From NCBI GenBank assembly GCA_041395945.1, contig JAWKZN010000001.1, positions 1,674,001 through 1,738,000 of the forward strand: DNA of 64,000 nt. The letters are read 5' to 3'. The stretch comes from Pseudomonadales bacterium. GTDB lineage: Bacteria; Pseudomonadota; Gammaproteobacteria; Pseudomonadales; Azotimanducaceae. Positions within the stretch are counted from its first letter, which is position 1. Each line of letters opens with the position of its first letter. The notes under the pieces were generated by a model. The model searched no databases. It was not told where the DNA came from and saw nothing but the letters and a program-made list of their open reading frames with translations. Shown in pieces: positions 9,110-18,066 of the stretch. The translations under genes were made by a program, and so were the position numbers.

Positions 9110-10624
9110 TCAGTTCACTGACCGGTCCCTGCCCTCCCAGTAGGGTGCGCGCAGTTCCCGCTTGAGCACCTTCCCGGGTCCTGACTTCGGCAGCGGCTCG
9201 CTGCGCAGATCGATGCCTTTGGGCACTTTGTAACCGGCGATCTGCTGTCTGCAGAAGCTGATGATCTCTCTGGGATCGATGTTGCTGTGCTCTGCCCGGG
9301 GCACCACCACCGCCCACACGGCTTCACCCCACTTCTCATCCGGCACACCGAATGCGGCGGCCTCGAGCACCGCAGGATGCTGGTACAGCACTTCTTCGAC
9401 TTCAGTGGAGTACACGTTTTCGCCACCGGAGACGATCATGTCCTTGCTGCGGTCTACAAGATAGAGATAGCCGTCGGCGTCCATATAGCCGAGATCGCCC
9501 GTCCAGTAGGCGCCGTCTTTCAGTACCGCGGCGGTCTGCTCGGGTTTGTTCCAGTAGCCCATCATCACATTCGCACCCCGCACCACCACTTCTCCGACCG
9601 ACCCCGGTGCCACGGGTTCACCGTCCAGACTGAGGATGTCGATGAGATCGCCGGTGACGGGCTGCCCGCAGGAGCGCACGACGGGAGAATCGAGCAGCTT
9701 CTCTTCGCCCACCAGCACCGTGCACAGCGGGGAGAGTTCGGTGGCCCCATAGACTTCGACGAGTACCGCGGTGGGGAAAGCTTTGTGGGTGCGACGCAGC
9801 ACTTCGGTGGCGATCGGTGAGCCGCCGTGGGCCATGATGCGCAGGCTGTCGACTTTCCTGGGACGCACAAGCTGCTCTTCCGCAATGGCAGCCAGCATGG
9901 TGGGCACTCCCAGAGTCTCGGTGATGCCGTGCTGCTCGATCAGATCCAGCGCCGTTGCTGGATCAAAAACCGCCAGGGGCACCTGGGTGCCTCCGGTCCA
10001 GATGTTGGCGAGAATACCGTTGGAACCCGCCGCGTGAAACATGGGCGCCATCACCAGAACCTTCTCATCCCGGGTCTGTGGCACTGCCACCATGAACTGA
10101 AAAGTATTGGCGATCAGATTGCGGTGGCTGAGCATCACCCCTTTGGACTTCCCCGTGGTGCCTCCGGTGTAAAACAGCCCGGCGAGATCGCTCTCCACCA
10201 CACCGGCCCCCGGATCCATGGGTTCGCCCTTGTTCAGCAATCCCTCATAGCCATCCGGGATCCTCACAACCTGTTCCACCACACCCGCCAGGCCACCCGG
10301 ATCCCGGTCAGTGATGAGTACCCGCGCGCCGGAGTCTTCCAGCGCATATTTGAGTTCGGGAGCCGCATGGCGGGTGTTCAGCGGTACCACCACGAAACCT
10401 GCGGCGGGCACCCCGACATAGGTCTCGATGTAGCGATGGCCGTTTGCCGCAAGAATGGCCACGCGATCACCCCGCTGCAGACCGAGCGCGCGCAGACCAC
10501 CGGTGAGTGCGCGAACACGCTCGTGCAGCTCTTCGTAGGTAATCGATCGGTCACCATCGATCACCGCCACTTTATCCGCTGCGATTCTGAGTGCTGCCTG
10601 CAGGGGTACTGCGAATGTATGCAT
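9110..10624 (-). CDS. AMP-forming acyl-CoA synthetase (class I adenylate-forming)
   Basis: Activates a carboxylic acid to its CoA thioester via acyl-AMP. The ATG at 10624 is chosen because GGGAGGAGAG lies about 4-8 bases upstream and the product begins like family members (MHTFAVPLQAALRIAADKVA); the longer open frame has no such site. Motifs: phosphate-binding FYTGGTTGKSKGVMLSH (near residue 155), VYGATEL, YWTGDLGYMDADGYLYLVDR, and the C-terminal lysine in LPKSGPGKVLKREL. 504 residues, standard length. The gene ends nine bases from the convergent monooxygenase. Acid specificity cannot be inferred; a product of Baeyer-Villiger cleavage is an attractive but unproven substrate. Confidence 0.92.
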   Translation of the reverse strand: MHTFAVPLQAALRIAADKVAVIDGDRSITYEELHERVRALTGGLRALGLQRGDRVAILAANGHRYIETYVGVPAAGFVVVPLNTRHAAPELKYALEDSGARVLITDRDPGGLAGVVEQVVRIPDGYEGLLNKGEPMDPGAGVVESDLAGLFYTGGTTGKSKGVMLSHRNLIANTFQFMVAVPQTRDEKVLVMAPMFHAAGSNGILANIWTGGTQVPLAVFDPATALDLIEQHGITETLGVPTMLAAIAEEQLVRPRKVDSLRIMAHGGSPIATEVLRRTHKAFPTAVLVEVYGATELSPLCTVLVGEEKLLDSPVVRSCGQPVTGDLIDILSLDGEPVAPGSVGEVVVRGANVMMGYWNKPEQTAAVLKDGAYWTGDLGYMDADGYLYLVDRSKDMIVSGGENVYSTEVEEVLYQHPAVLEAAAFGVPDEKWGEAVWAVVVPRAEHSNIDPREIISFCRQQIAGYKVPKGIDLRSEPLPKSGPGKVLKRELRAPYWEGRDRSVN

Positions 10625-10739
10625 CGTTCTCTCCTCCCGGTTGGCAGGAGTGTCGCTCGAATGGGAATGCCAGGCAAACCCACCCGAAACCCGGGAGAGT
10701 GTTTGCCAGCACCTCACCGGTCGCCTAGCATCGCCGCCC

Positions 10740-11831
10740 ATGTTGCGCATTCTGAAAATCTACCTGCTGCCCGGCGCCATCCTGCAGTCCGTGAATATCG
10801 GTGGCGGCTACGGCACCGGCCGGGAACTGGTGGAGTTCTTCACCCGCTTCGGCATGGGCAACGGCTTTGCCGGGATGATTCTCGCCACAGCGGCGATGTC
10901 CATCGTGTTTGCCGCCACCCTGGCGGTAGCACAGCGCTACACCGCCTACGACTACCGTACCTTCTTCAAGCTGCTGCTGGGCAGGGGCTGGTTTCTGTTC
11001 GAAATTCTCAGCGTGCTGATATTCATTGTGGTACTCGCCGTGATCGGCGCGGCGGCGGGCAGCATCATCGAAGCGGAACTCGGACTGCCTGCCATTTTCG
11101 GCGGTGTCTTCATGCTCGGTGCAGTGGTGGCACTCAACTACTTCGGCCGGGACTGGGTGACCCGGATACTGGCTTCCTGGAGTCTGCTGCTGTACGCGGT
11201 ATTCATCGCCTATTTCCTTGCGGTGATGAATCTCCATCCGGTTGGCGAGATCATCCCGACCTTCAGCTTCGACTGGCGCGCCGACTGGGTGGTGGGCGGC
11301 TTTCAGTATGCGTTCTACAACGTCTCCGGCATCCCCATCATCCTTTATTCGGCCCGTGCGATTGAGTCCCGCAATCAGGCCATATCGGCCGGTCTCATCG
11401 GCGGGCTGGTGGCCATGATTCCCGCCATGCTGTTTCATCTGAGCTTCGCTGGTGCATACCCGGGCATACTCGATCAGGCGCTGCCCGTGTATTCGATCTT
11501 CGCCGAACTCTCCCTGCCCGTGCTGCAGACGGCTTATCTGGTCGTGCTGTTCGGCACCTTCATCGAAACCGGCGCAGGCAACATACAGGGATTCATCGAG
11601 CGGCTGGATACCTGGTGGCGCGAGCGTCGAGGCGTCGTGCTCGGGCGCGGTCATCACGCGGTGATTGCCGGCACGATCCTGTTACTTTCAGGCACTCTGT
11701 CCTCGGTCGGCATCGTCGATCTGATCGCCTCGGGTTACGGCACCCTGGCCTGGGGCTTCCTGTTCGTCTATCTGCTGCCGCTTTTCACCGTGGGGCTATG
11801 GCGCCTGCGCGTGGTCCGGCAGCTGGACTGA
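10740..11831 (+). CDS. YkvI-like membrane transporter (APC-superfamily fold)
   Basis: Integral membrane protein of 363 residues with about ten hydrophobic segments. I place the start at the ATG at 10740, because MLRILKIYLLPGAILQS leads straight into the first helix; upstream codons of the same frame encode a polar, Pro-rich stretch. The first helix is broken by NIGGGYGTGRELVEFF, a glycine-rich unwound motif typical of sodium-coupled or APC-type carriers and of the uncharacterised YkvI family. Other segments include IFIVVLAVIGAAAGSII and VYLLPLFTVGLWRL. It is divergent from the acyl-CoA synthetase, so it may import the substrate of this block. Solute unknown. Confidence 0.75.
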   Translation: MLRILKIYLLPGAILQSVNIGGGYGTGRELVEFFTRFGMGNGFAGMILATAAMSIVFAATLAVAQRYTAYDYRTFFKLLLGRGWFLFEILSVLIFIVVLAVIGAAAGSIIEAELGLPAIFGGVFMLGAVVALNYFGRDWVTRILASWSLLLYAVFIAYFLAVMNLHPVGEIIPTFSFDWRADWVVGGFQYAFYNVSGIPIILYSARAIESRNQAISAGLIGGLVAMIPAMLFHLSFAGAYPGILDQALPVYSIFAELSLPVLQTAYLVVLFGTFIETGAGNIQGFIERLDTWWRERRGVVLGRGHHAVIAGTILLLSGTLSSVGIVDLIASGYGTLAWGFLFVYLLPLFTVGLWRLRVVRQLD

Positions 11832-11931
11832 TGGATGGGTACGATCTGCGCGAATCCTCAGATCGGGGCAGCAGTCGGCGTAAATTCCTAGTACATTCGG
11901 ACCGCACGCAAACCTCACTTCCGGCAGATTC

Positions 11932-13137
11932 ATGAACCCTGCATTCGGCGACATCCGTATCATCGACTTCACCCAGGTACTGGCAGGACCTTTTGCCACC
12001 CAGCAACTGGCCCTGCTGGGTGCCGATGTCATCAAGATCGAGCAACCCGAGATCGGCGACCAGACCCGGGGGCTGATGAACGACCGGGAAGACCGCAGTG
12101 CGGGGATGTCGCCGTCCTTCCTGAGCTGCAACCTGGGCAAGCGCAGCATCACCCTGAATCTGAAATCTCCCGAGGCGAAGCTCATTGTGGAGCGGCTGGT
12201 TTCCGGCGCTGACGTGGTGGTGGAGAATTTCCGGGCCGGGGTGATGGACAAGCTCGGTTTCGGCTACGAGGCGCTGCGCCGGATTCGCCCCGATCTCATT
12301 TACTGCGCAATCTCGGGTTACGGTCAGTCCGGTCCGAAAGCGGCAGTGCCCGCCTACGATGGCGCCATTCAGGCGGATTCCGGAATGATGGCAATCACCG
12401 GCTATCCGGAAACCGGCCCCACCCGCACCGGTTATATGCCGGTGGACATGGCCACCGCACTCAACAGCGCCTTCGCCATCGCAACCGCCCTCTATCGCCG
12501 CCGCACCACCGGACTCGGTCAGTTCCTCGATGTCGCGATGATGGATACCGCCATAGTGCTGCAGACAGCCCAGGTCAGTAACTATCTGGTCAACGGAGTC
12601 GTGCCGGAACTGCTCGGCAACCGCTCGCCAACCGGTCAGCCCACCGCGAATGCATTCAGAACCGCGGATGGCTTCATGAATGTACTGGCCCTGCGCGACG
12701 GTCAGGTTGCGGCACTGTTCCGCTGCATCGGCCGGGAAGATGCACTGAGCGATCCGCGTTTCGCTTCCGGTCCGGCACGGGTAAAGCACTATGAGGCAAC
12801 ACGCACGCTGATTGCCGACGCACTGGTCGGTGATACCACATCGGCATGGCTGGATGTATTCGCCACCGCCAATGTCCCGGCCGCGTCGATCCGCGCTTAT
12901 CCCGAGGTGCTCGCTGATGCGCAGTTTGCGCACCGCGGTGCCTTCATCGACTTTCCGGATCCAACCGGCACTCGGGGCAGTGTGAAACTGGTCCGCTCCG
13001 GATGGATTGCGGACGACGACGGACCGGCGACGAAACTGCCGCCACCGCGCCTGGGCGAGCACACGGATTCGGTACTGCAGGAAATCGGTTTCGACGAAGC
13101 GCAGATCCGCGCCTTCCGGACCAGCGGCGCAATCTGA
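11932..13137 (+). CDS. CaiB/BaiF family CoA-transferase (second copy)
   Basis: Class III CoA-transferase of 401 residues. It has the family start IRIIDFTQVLAGPFATQQLA, then LLGADVIKIEQPEIGDQTR, and SCNLGKRSITLNLKSPEAK. The probable catalytic aspartate is in TGYMPVDMATALNSAF (about residue 170). The block ISGYGQSGPKAAVPAYD is also characteristic. It differs in sequence from the copy at 3658-4854, so the two probably serve different acids rather than being recent duplicates. The MATE exporter starts 11 bases after its stop, implying co-transcription, and the acyl-CoA block surrounds it. Confidence 0.9.
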   Translation: MNPAFGDIRIIDFTQVLAGPFATQQLALLGADVIKIEQPEIGDQTRGLMNDREDRSAGMSPSFLSCNLGKRSITLNLKSPEAKLIVERLVSGADVVVENFRAGVMDKLGFGYEALRRIRPDLIYCAISGYGQSGPKAAVPAYDGAIQADSGMMAITGYPETGPTRTGYMPVDMATALNSAFAIATALYRRRTTGLGQFLDVAMMDTAIVLQTAQVSNYLVNGVVPELLGNRSPTGQPTANAFRTADGFMNVLALRDGQVAALFRCIGREDALSDPRFASGPARVKHYEATRTLIADALVGDTTSAWLDVFATANVPAASIRAYPEVLADAQFAHRGAFIDFPDPTGTRGSVKLVRSGWIADDDGPATKLPPPRLGEHTDSVLQEIGFDEAQIRAFRTSGAI

Positions 13138-13147
13138 CAGCTCTGCC

Positions 13148-14542
13148 ATGAGCGCTCTCACGACAGGCGCCGCCGTCAGGCAGGGTATCCGGGGCGAACT
13201 GCTGGCCCTGTTCCGGCTCGGCGCTCCCATGGCCGCCACCCAGTTCTGCATCATGGCGATGGGCTTTCTCGACGTGGCCATGGCCGGACACTACAGCTCC
13301 ACCGATCTCGCCGGTGTTGCCCTCGGCAGCAACGTGCTGTGGCCGGTGATGATGTTCTTTGCCGGACTCAACATGGCGCTGACCCCGATCATCGCCCAGC
13401 TGCGCGGCAGAGGTGAACTGGCAGCCACCGGTGCGAAGATCCGTCAGGGACTGTGGCTCGCTGTGTTCGTATCGGTGTTGTGCATCCTGCTGGTGGTAAA
13501 TGCGGACCCGATATTCGTCTGGGCAGACGCAGACCCGGCCGCTGCGGCGGTCGCCGGGCGCTATCTCAGTGCGGTGGCCTGGGGAGTGCCTGCGATGCTG
13601 CTCTACGTGACTCTGCGCCACAGCAGCGAAGGTCTCGGCCGGACGCTGCCACCGATGATCATCGCCGGCACTGCGCTGCCACTCAACGCGCTGCTCAACT
13701 ATGCCTTCATCTATGGTGAATTCGGCGCACCGGAGCTGGGCGGCGAAGGCTGTGCCTGGGCAACCGCCATTGTGCTGTGGTTCGAACTGGCACTCATGAG
13801 CCTGCTGCTGCGGGCCCGCTATTTCCGGGAAACCGGTGTACTCAGCCACCTCGAACCACCGAGCCTGACGGCTTTTCTGTCCATCCTCAAAATCGGCCTG
13901 CCGATCGCGGTAACCGTCTTCCTCGAGATGACCGTGTTTTCGGTGATGACTTTCCTCATCGCATCCCTGGGTGTGACAGCTATTGCCGCACACTCGATTG
14001 CCGGTAACGTCGGCTGGGCGACCTACGTGCTGCCCATGTCGCTGGGTGCGGCCGCGAGCATTCGCGTCGGTTACTTTGTCGGAGCAAATCAGTTCGGCGC
14101 AGCCCGTCACGTGGCGGTGGTGGCCTTCGGCGTTTCTCTGGTCTACGCGCTGATCGTCAGCGCGATCCTGGTGCTGGCCCGCCATGAAATCATCAGCGTC
14201 TACACCTCCGATCCTGCGGTGGCGGCCCTGGCCTCCTCAGTGCTGCTGCTGATTGCCATCTATCAGATCGTCGACGACACCCAGGGCACTCTGGTCGGCG
14301 CACTGCGCGGTTACAAGGACACCCGGATACCCATGCTGTTTTTCATTCTCGGCTACTGGGCAGTTTCGCTGCCGCTGGGTGCAGTACTGGGTTTCGGCCT
14401 GCTGGGATTCGAGCCCATGGGAGTGATCGGATTCTGGACAGGCATGACCATCGGACTGGGACTGGTGGCGCTGTGCATGGGTTGGCGACTGCGCTCCACC
14501 AGCAGCAACGTCGAGAGGATTACGCGCTTTTCGCATATGTGA
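13148..14542 (+). CDS. MATE family efflux transporter (NorM-like)
   Basis: Cation-coupled multidrug or metabolite exporter with about 12 membrane segments. The ATG at 13148 gives 464 residues, the usual MATE length, and starts just before FRLGAPMAATQFCIMAMGFL; the frame open upstream of it overlaps the CoA-transferase and is not credible. MATE hallmarks: DVAMAGHYSSTDLAGVALGS in the first repeat, PIIAQLRGRGEL, and in the second repeat GAAASIRVGYFVGANQ and DDTQGTLVGALRGYKDTRIP. Substrate unknown; being next to a CoA-transferase hints at export of a toxic catabolic intermediate, which is inference only. Confidence 0.9.
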   Translation: MSALTTGAAVRQGIRGELLALFRLGAPMAATQFCIMAMGFLDVAMAGHYSSTDLAGVALGSNVLWPVMMFFAGLNMALTPIIAQLRGRGELAATGAKIRQGLWLAVFVSVLCILLVVNADPIFVWADADPAAAAVAGRYLSAVAWGVPAMLLYVTLRHSSEGLGRTLPPMIIAGTALPLNALLNYAFIYGEFGAPELGGEGCAWATAIVLWFELALMSLLLRARYFRETGVLSHLEPPSLTAFLSILKIGLPIAVTVFLEMTVFSVMTFLIASLGVTAIAAHSIAGNVGWATYVLPMSLGAAASIRVGYFVGANQFGAARHVAVVAFGVSLVYALIVSAILVLARHEIISVYTSDPAVAALASSVLLLIAIYQIVDDTQGTLVGALRGYKDTRIPMLFFILGYWAVSLPLGAVLGFGLLGFEPMGVIGFWTGMTIGLGLVALCMGWRLRSTSSNVERITRFSHM

Positions 14543-14748
14543 AACAGTCCGGAGGTTGATCTCGCTTGGCTGCTGCTCGGAGAGAGCTGTCTTCGGAGCG
14601 AAGTTCGTGGCTGGGGTGGATCCGGGACAGAGCTGTGAGACCAGACCAGCGTATCGACTCCATGCACGACTCGCCCACAATGCAGGATTCGCAGATCCGC
14701 TTCTACAGACGCAGGACTACTCCGATCACCAGGCGGAAGCGCGATCAA
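14543..14748. other. Intergenic stretch before repeat copy A
   Basis: This stretch follows the MATE stop. I see no convincing gene in it. Scattered short matches to the sequence in front of repeat copy B (ctgt-y-ttcggag, ggctggggtgg, tggatccg) suggest the repeated unit may once have extended leftwards to about 14588. The rest of the 452-base gene-free gap is the repeat itself plus 68 ordinary bases before the thiolase stop. Confidence 0.4.
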
Positions 14749-14926
14749 GAAGTTCGGAGAGATGTACCAGGCGTGAGCGAGGACGGGCGAACCCGGGCCG
14801 TGTAGCGAGGCCGAGTAAGGCTATTTGACTCGCGGGCTTCCCGCGAGGCAAATAGCTGCGCGAGGGAACAGCGGAGCTGTCGAGCGAGGCCCGGGTTAGC
14901 CCGTCCTCGCTCACGCCCGGATCAAC
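14749..14926. repeat. Structured interspersed repeat, copy A (178 bp)
   Basis: Matches 60864-61041 over the same 178-base length. Near-perfect 28-base terminal arms at 14771-14798 and 14889-14916 pair with one mismatch. In the centre a second hairpin pairs ctatttg (14821-14827) with caaatag (14849-14855), topped by cgcggg-ctt-cccgcg (14831-14845). It lies between the convergent ends of the MATE and thiolase genes. It has no transposase or credible coding capacity; short open frames in both copies are a by-product of the shared DNA. It could be a REP/MITE-like element, a two-sided terminator or a structured RNA. Confidence 0.8.
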
Positions 14927-14994
14927 TTCCGTCCGGGCCCCTTGCCCGATCTCTGCTGACCGTTCGGCAGCAGTAAATCAGCGACGGTTACTGT

Positions 14995-16164
14995 TCAGCC
15001 GTCGATCCGTTCAATAATGGTGCCGGTCCCAAGTCCACCACCACAGCACATCGCCACCAGCCCGTAGCGTCCGCCCGTGCGCTCGAGTTCATGCAGTGCC
15101 GTGGTCAGCAGCCGCGCACCGGTGGAACCGGTGGGATGACCCAGCGCGATTGCACCACCATTGGGATTCACCTTCTCCGGATCCGGATGCAGCGCCTTCT
15201 CCCAGGCGAGTACGACCGAGGCAAACGCTTCGTTGACTTCGAAAACATCGATGTCGTCCACGCTGAGACCTGTCTGAGCGAGCACTTTCTGGGTTGCCGG
15301 AATCGGTCCTTTCAGCATGGTGACCGGATCCACTCCCACCAGCGTGGTGGCGATGATCTTCGCCCGGGGTTTCAGACCCAGTTCTTTTACCGCCCTGGCA
15401 TTGGCCACGATGACGACTGCGGCCCCATCGGATACCTGGGAGCTGGTGCCGGCGGTGTGGAGTTCCTGCCCGGCAACCGGCTGCAGGCCGGCGAGGGATT
15501 CCAGGGTGGTCGCACGCAGCCCTTCATCCCTTGAAATCGTCCGCATCTTACCTGTGGGTTTACCCTCGGCGTCGAGTTCGGGTGCCTCAATCGGGGCAAT
15601 CTCCCGATCAAATCGGCCCTCCTCCCACGCCCGGATTGCCCGCTCCTGTGAACGCAGACCGAAAGCGTCCGTATCCGCGCGGGTGATCTGATATTCCTCG
15701 GCGATCATCGCCGCACCCATGAACTGACTGGTGGGCTGGTAGTGGGACATGTAACTGGCACCCATGGGCACCCCGTCTTTCATGTTCGAGCCCAGTGGCA
15801 CCCGGGACATCATTTCCACGCCACAGGCCATGGCGATGTCTTCCATACCGGAGGCCACCATGGCTGCTGCCAGGGAGGTCGCCTGCTGGCTGGAGCCGCA
15901 CTGGGAATCCACAGTGGTAGCGGCAACCTCTTCCGGCAGGCCCTGGGAAAGCCAGGCGATGCGCGCAATGTTGAAAGACTGCTCGCCCACCTGGGAGACG
16001 CAGCCGCCGATGATCTGACCGATCTTCTCCGCGGGAATGCCACTGCGCTCCAGTGCCGCGCGCTGCACCGCGCCGAGCAGATCTGCCGGCATCAGGCCGG
16101 CCAGACCTTTGCCGCGCTTACCGATCGGACTGCGGACGGCTTCGATGATGTATACGTCTTCCAT
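14995..16164 (-). CDS. Thiolase (acetyl-CoA acyltransferase), FadA5-like
   Basis: Cleaves 3-ketoacyl-CoA in beta-oxidation. Nucleophilic Cys89 is in TTVDSQCGSSQQA. The active-site His is in NGGAIALGHPTGSTGAR, and the second catalytic Cys is in AMCCGGGLGTGTIIE. At 389 residues it is standard. The segment GEQSFNIARIAWLSQGLPEE closely resembles, as I recall it, actinobacterial FadA5, the thiolase that shortens the cholesterol side chain, so a steroid-like or branched/cyclic substrate is plausible. It is a single gene between the repeat and a 65-base promoter gap. Its neighbours include no complete steroid cluster, so substrate remains inference. Confidence 0.92.
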   Translation of the reverse strand: MEDVYIIEAVRSPIGKRGKGLAGLMPADLLGAVQRAALERSGIPAEKIGQIIGGCVSQVGEQSFNIARIAWLSQGLPEEVAATTVDSQCGSSQQATSLAAAMVASGMEDIAMACGVEMMSRVPLGSNMKDGVPMGASYMSHYQPTSQFMGAAMIAEEYQITRADTDAFGLRSQERAIRAWEEGRFDREIAPIEAPELDAEGKPTGKMRTISRDEGLRATTLESLAGLQPVAGQELHTAGTSSQVSDGAAVVIVANARAVKELGLKPRAKIIATTLVGVDPVTMLKGPIPATQKVLAQTGLSVDDIDVFEVNEAFASVVLAWEKALHPDPEKVNPNGGAIALGHPTGSTGARLLTTALHELERTGGRYGLVAMCCGGGLGTGTIIERIDG

Positions 16165-16229
16165 GGGAACCTCTGTTGAACAAACGATTGAAAAATGAGC
16201 CGGCTATTGTAGCGGTTCGGGCGCCGGTC

Positions 16230-17900
16230 TCAATTCACGCCACTCAGATCCACCCGTACCAGCTGGCGTGTCAGTTCATCCGCGGCGTAGAGTCGCTCTC
16301 CGGCGACCACGATGTCATTGAATATCATCGAAGGCGGCTGGGCTTCTGATGCCGCCGGTGATCCGGCACCCAGTGTGACCAGCACCCGCGGGTTACCGGA
16401 ATCGAGAACCAGAACCCGACCACTCTCCCCCTCCCGGACCAGCAGTCTGCCCCGCCAGAGTGCGAGACCCTCTGGTGCTGCCAGGCCCTCGGCGACAACA
16501 ACCGGTTCGATTGCCCTGCCATCGTCAGCGATCCTCAGGACCCGACCCTCGGCCCGATCGCTGACCCAGAGGGAACGGCCGTCCGTGCACAGCGCGGTCG
16601 GCGCGCTCAGGCCGCTGGCGTAAACCGTGCTGCCCGCGGTACCCATGCTGCGCACCTCGCCTGCCGCATGCTCGGCAACCACCAGTTCGCCCTGATAACG
16701 CACCGTACTCACCGGCAGACGCAGATTGTCGTGCCGTTCCAGGGTCTTCTCCGCAACCGGATCCCAGACACGCACGCTGTTTTCCGTCCAGGAGGTGAGG
16801 ATCAGATTGGCACCATCGGCAGTCAGACTGGTCAACGATCCCAGCGCACCAACGCCCAGAACATTGCGCTGGGTAAAGACCGGTGTACCGTCTTCCACGC
16901 TGAAGCCCCGCAGTGCATGCAGATCGGCGACCGCAACCAGGTTGCCCCGCGCGCGCTCGAGCAGGGCGACCCCGCCCGGATGCGCCATGCCTGAGGGTGC
17001 CAGGGCCCTGGGTGTGCCATCCGCCTCGATCCGCCAGACCGCGCCGTCCGCGAAGCTGGATACAAACAGGCGATCTGCCGCATCGAAGGCCAGATTGTCG
17101 AGTCCCGGTTCAAGGTCGGCGACGATGGTCTGTCTGCTGTCTTCGATACGAACGACTGCACCTGCCATGGTATCCAGCACATGGAGCACGCCCCTGGAGT
17201 CGAATTTCACCGCTGCAGGTACTTCCAGTCCGGTTGCTTCGATACGCCGCTCACCGGTGTCCACGTCAAAACTGACTACCTGCTGCTGAAACCAGCGCGG
17301 CCCGTAGAGCCTGCCGTCCGGCCCCCAGTCCATGCCGTTGAGACCGCAGCCGGGACCCAGATCGTCCGCGATCAGGCGTGCCGGGGTGAGGCCGCGCGGA
17401 TCTACTTCGTAGAGCTTGTCATCAAAGAAGCACTGGGAAACGAAAAGCCTGTCGTCATCCGAGAAGGTCAGCGGATTAACCCCGGGGGTAAGCCGCGCCG
17501 CGGTGATCCTTGTGCCATTGGCGGTCATGCCGGCAACTTCGCCGGTGAGGATCGAGGTCCAGTAGTAATCACCCTGGCTGTTAAAGGCGATGTCGTCTGG
17601 GCCATCCACCCCATCGGAGCGGCGCTCGAGAATCCTGCCGCTGTCCGGATCCATCACCACCAGTTCTGATCCGATCACCGAGGCGATGAACAGCCGGCCG
17701 TCCGGGGCGAATGCTATCCCGTTGGCGCCGGAAATAGCCGCACCCCTGGCCAGCACCACCACCTCGGCCTTCGCGTCATCGGTAGTCGTACCCGGTTCCG
17801 CCGCGCCCGTTTGCCGCGACAGATCTTCCCCGGAATCACGCTCGCTGCCACAGCCCGTGAGCAGTCCCGATACGGCGATCAGAAACACTACAGCCTTCAT
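16230..17900 (-). CDS. NHL/SMP-30-type beta-propeller lipoprotein
   Basis: Exported protein of 556 residues. Start at the ATG at 17900: MKAVVFLIAVSGLLTGCGSE is a lipoprotein signal with lipobox LLTG-Cys; the longer frame adds a non-signal N-terminus. The rest is repeated propeller blades, each with a 'GIAFAPDGRLFIAS'-like core (for example ANGIAFAPDGRLFIASVIG, DDIAFNSQGDYYWTS, LDNLAFDAADRLFVSSF). This is the pattern of SMP-30/strictosidine-synthase-like lactonases and NHL proteins. No catalytic residue set is certain. It is divergent from the PQQ dehydrogenase at 18067, sharing a 166-base control region with it. Confidence 0.75.
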   Translation of the reverse strand: MKAVVFLIAVSGLLTGCGSERDSGEDLSRQTGAAEPGTTTDDAKAEVVVLARGAAISGANGIAFAPDGRLFIASVIGSELVVMDPDSGRILERRSDGVDGPDDIAFNSQGDYYWTSILTGEVAGMTANGTRITAARLTPGVNPLTFSDDDRLFVSQCFFDDKLYEVDPRGLTPARLIADDLGPGCGLNGMDWGPDGRLYGPRWFQQQVVSFDVDTGERRIEATGLEVPAAVKFDSRGVLHVLDTMAGAVVRIEDSRQTIVADLEPGLDNLAFDAADRLFVSSFADGAVWRIEADGTPRALAPSGMAHPGGVALLERARGNLVAVADLHALRGFSVEDGTPVFTQRNVLGVGALGSLTSLTADGANLILTSWTENSVRVWDPVAEKTLERHDNLRLPVSTVRYQGELVVAEHAAGEVRSMGTAGSTVYASGLSAPTALCTDGRSLWVSDRAEGRVLRIADDGRAIEPVVVAEGLAAPEGLALWRGRLLVREGESGRVLVLDSGNPRVLVTLGAGSPAASEAQPPSMIFNDIVVAGERLYAADELTRQLVRVDLSGVN

Positions 17901-18066
17901 CGCTAATCCTCTCAGTGCCCGGGCGATGCTAGGGAACCTCTGAGCAAGTAGCAACGCCTAGGCGCGTCGCCCCGACACTCCGGCTTCTCTGACTCCGGAA
18001 AAACCGGAAGTCCAGCTCAGTGCACAACTCGTTTATCATCGATTACGGGAAACAGGGGAATGGCAT

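Noticed and set aside
14726..14914. Small ORF whose protein resembles one from 60706-60984
   Set aside because: The protein similarity comes from the shared structured repeat, not from a conserved gene; no starts or ribosome sites agree between copies.
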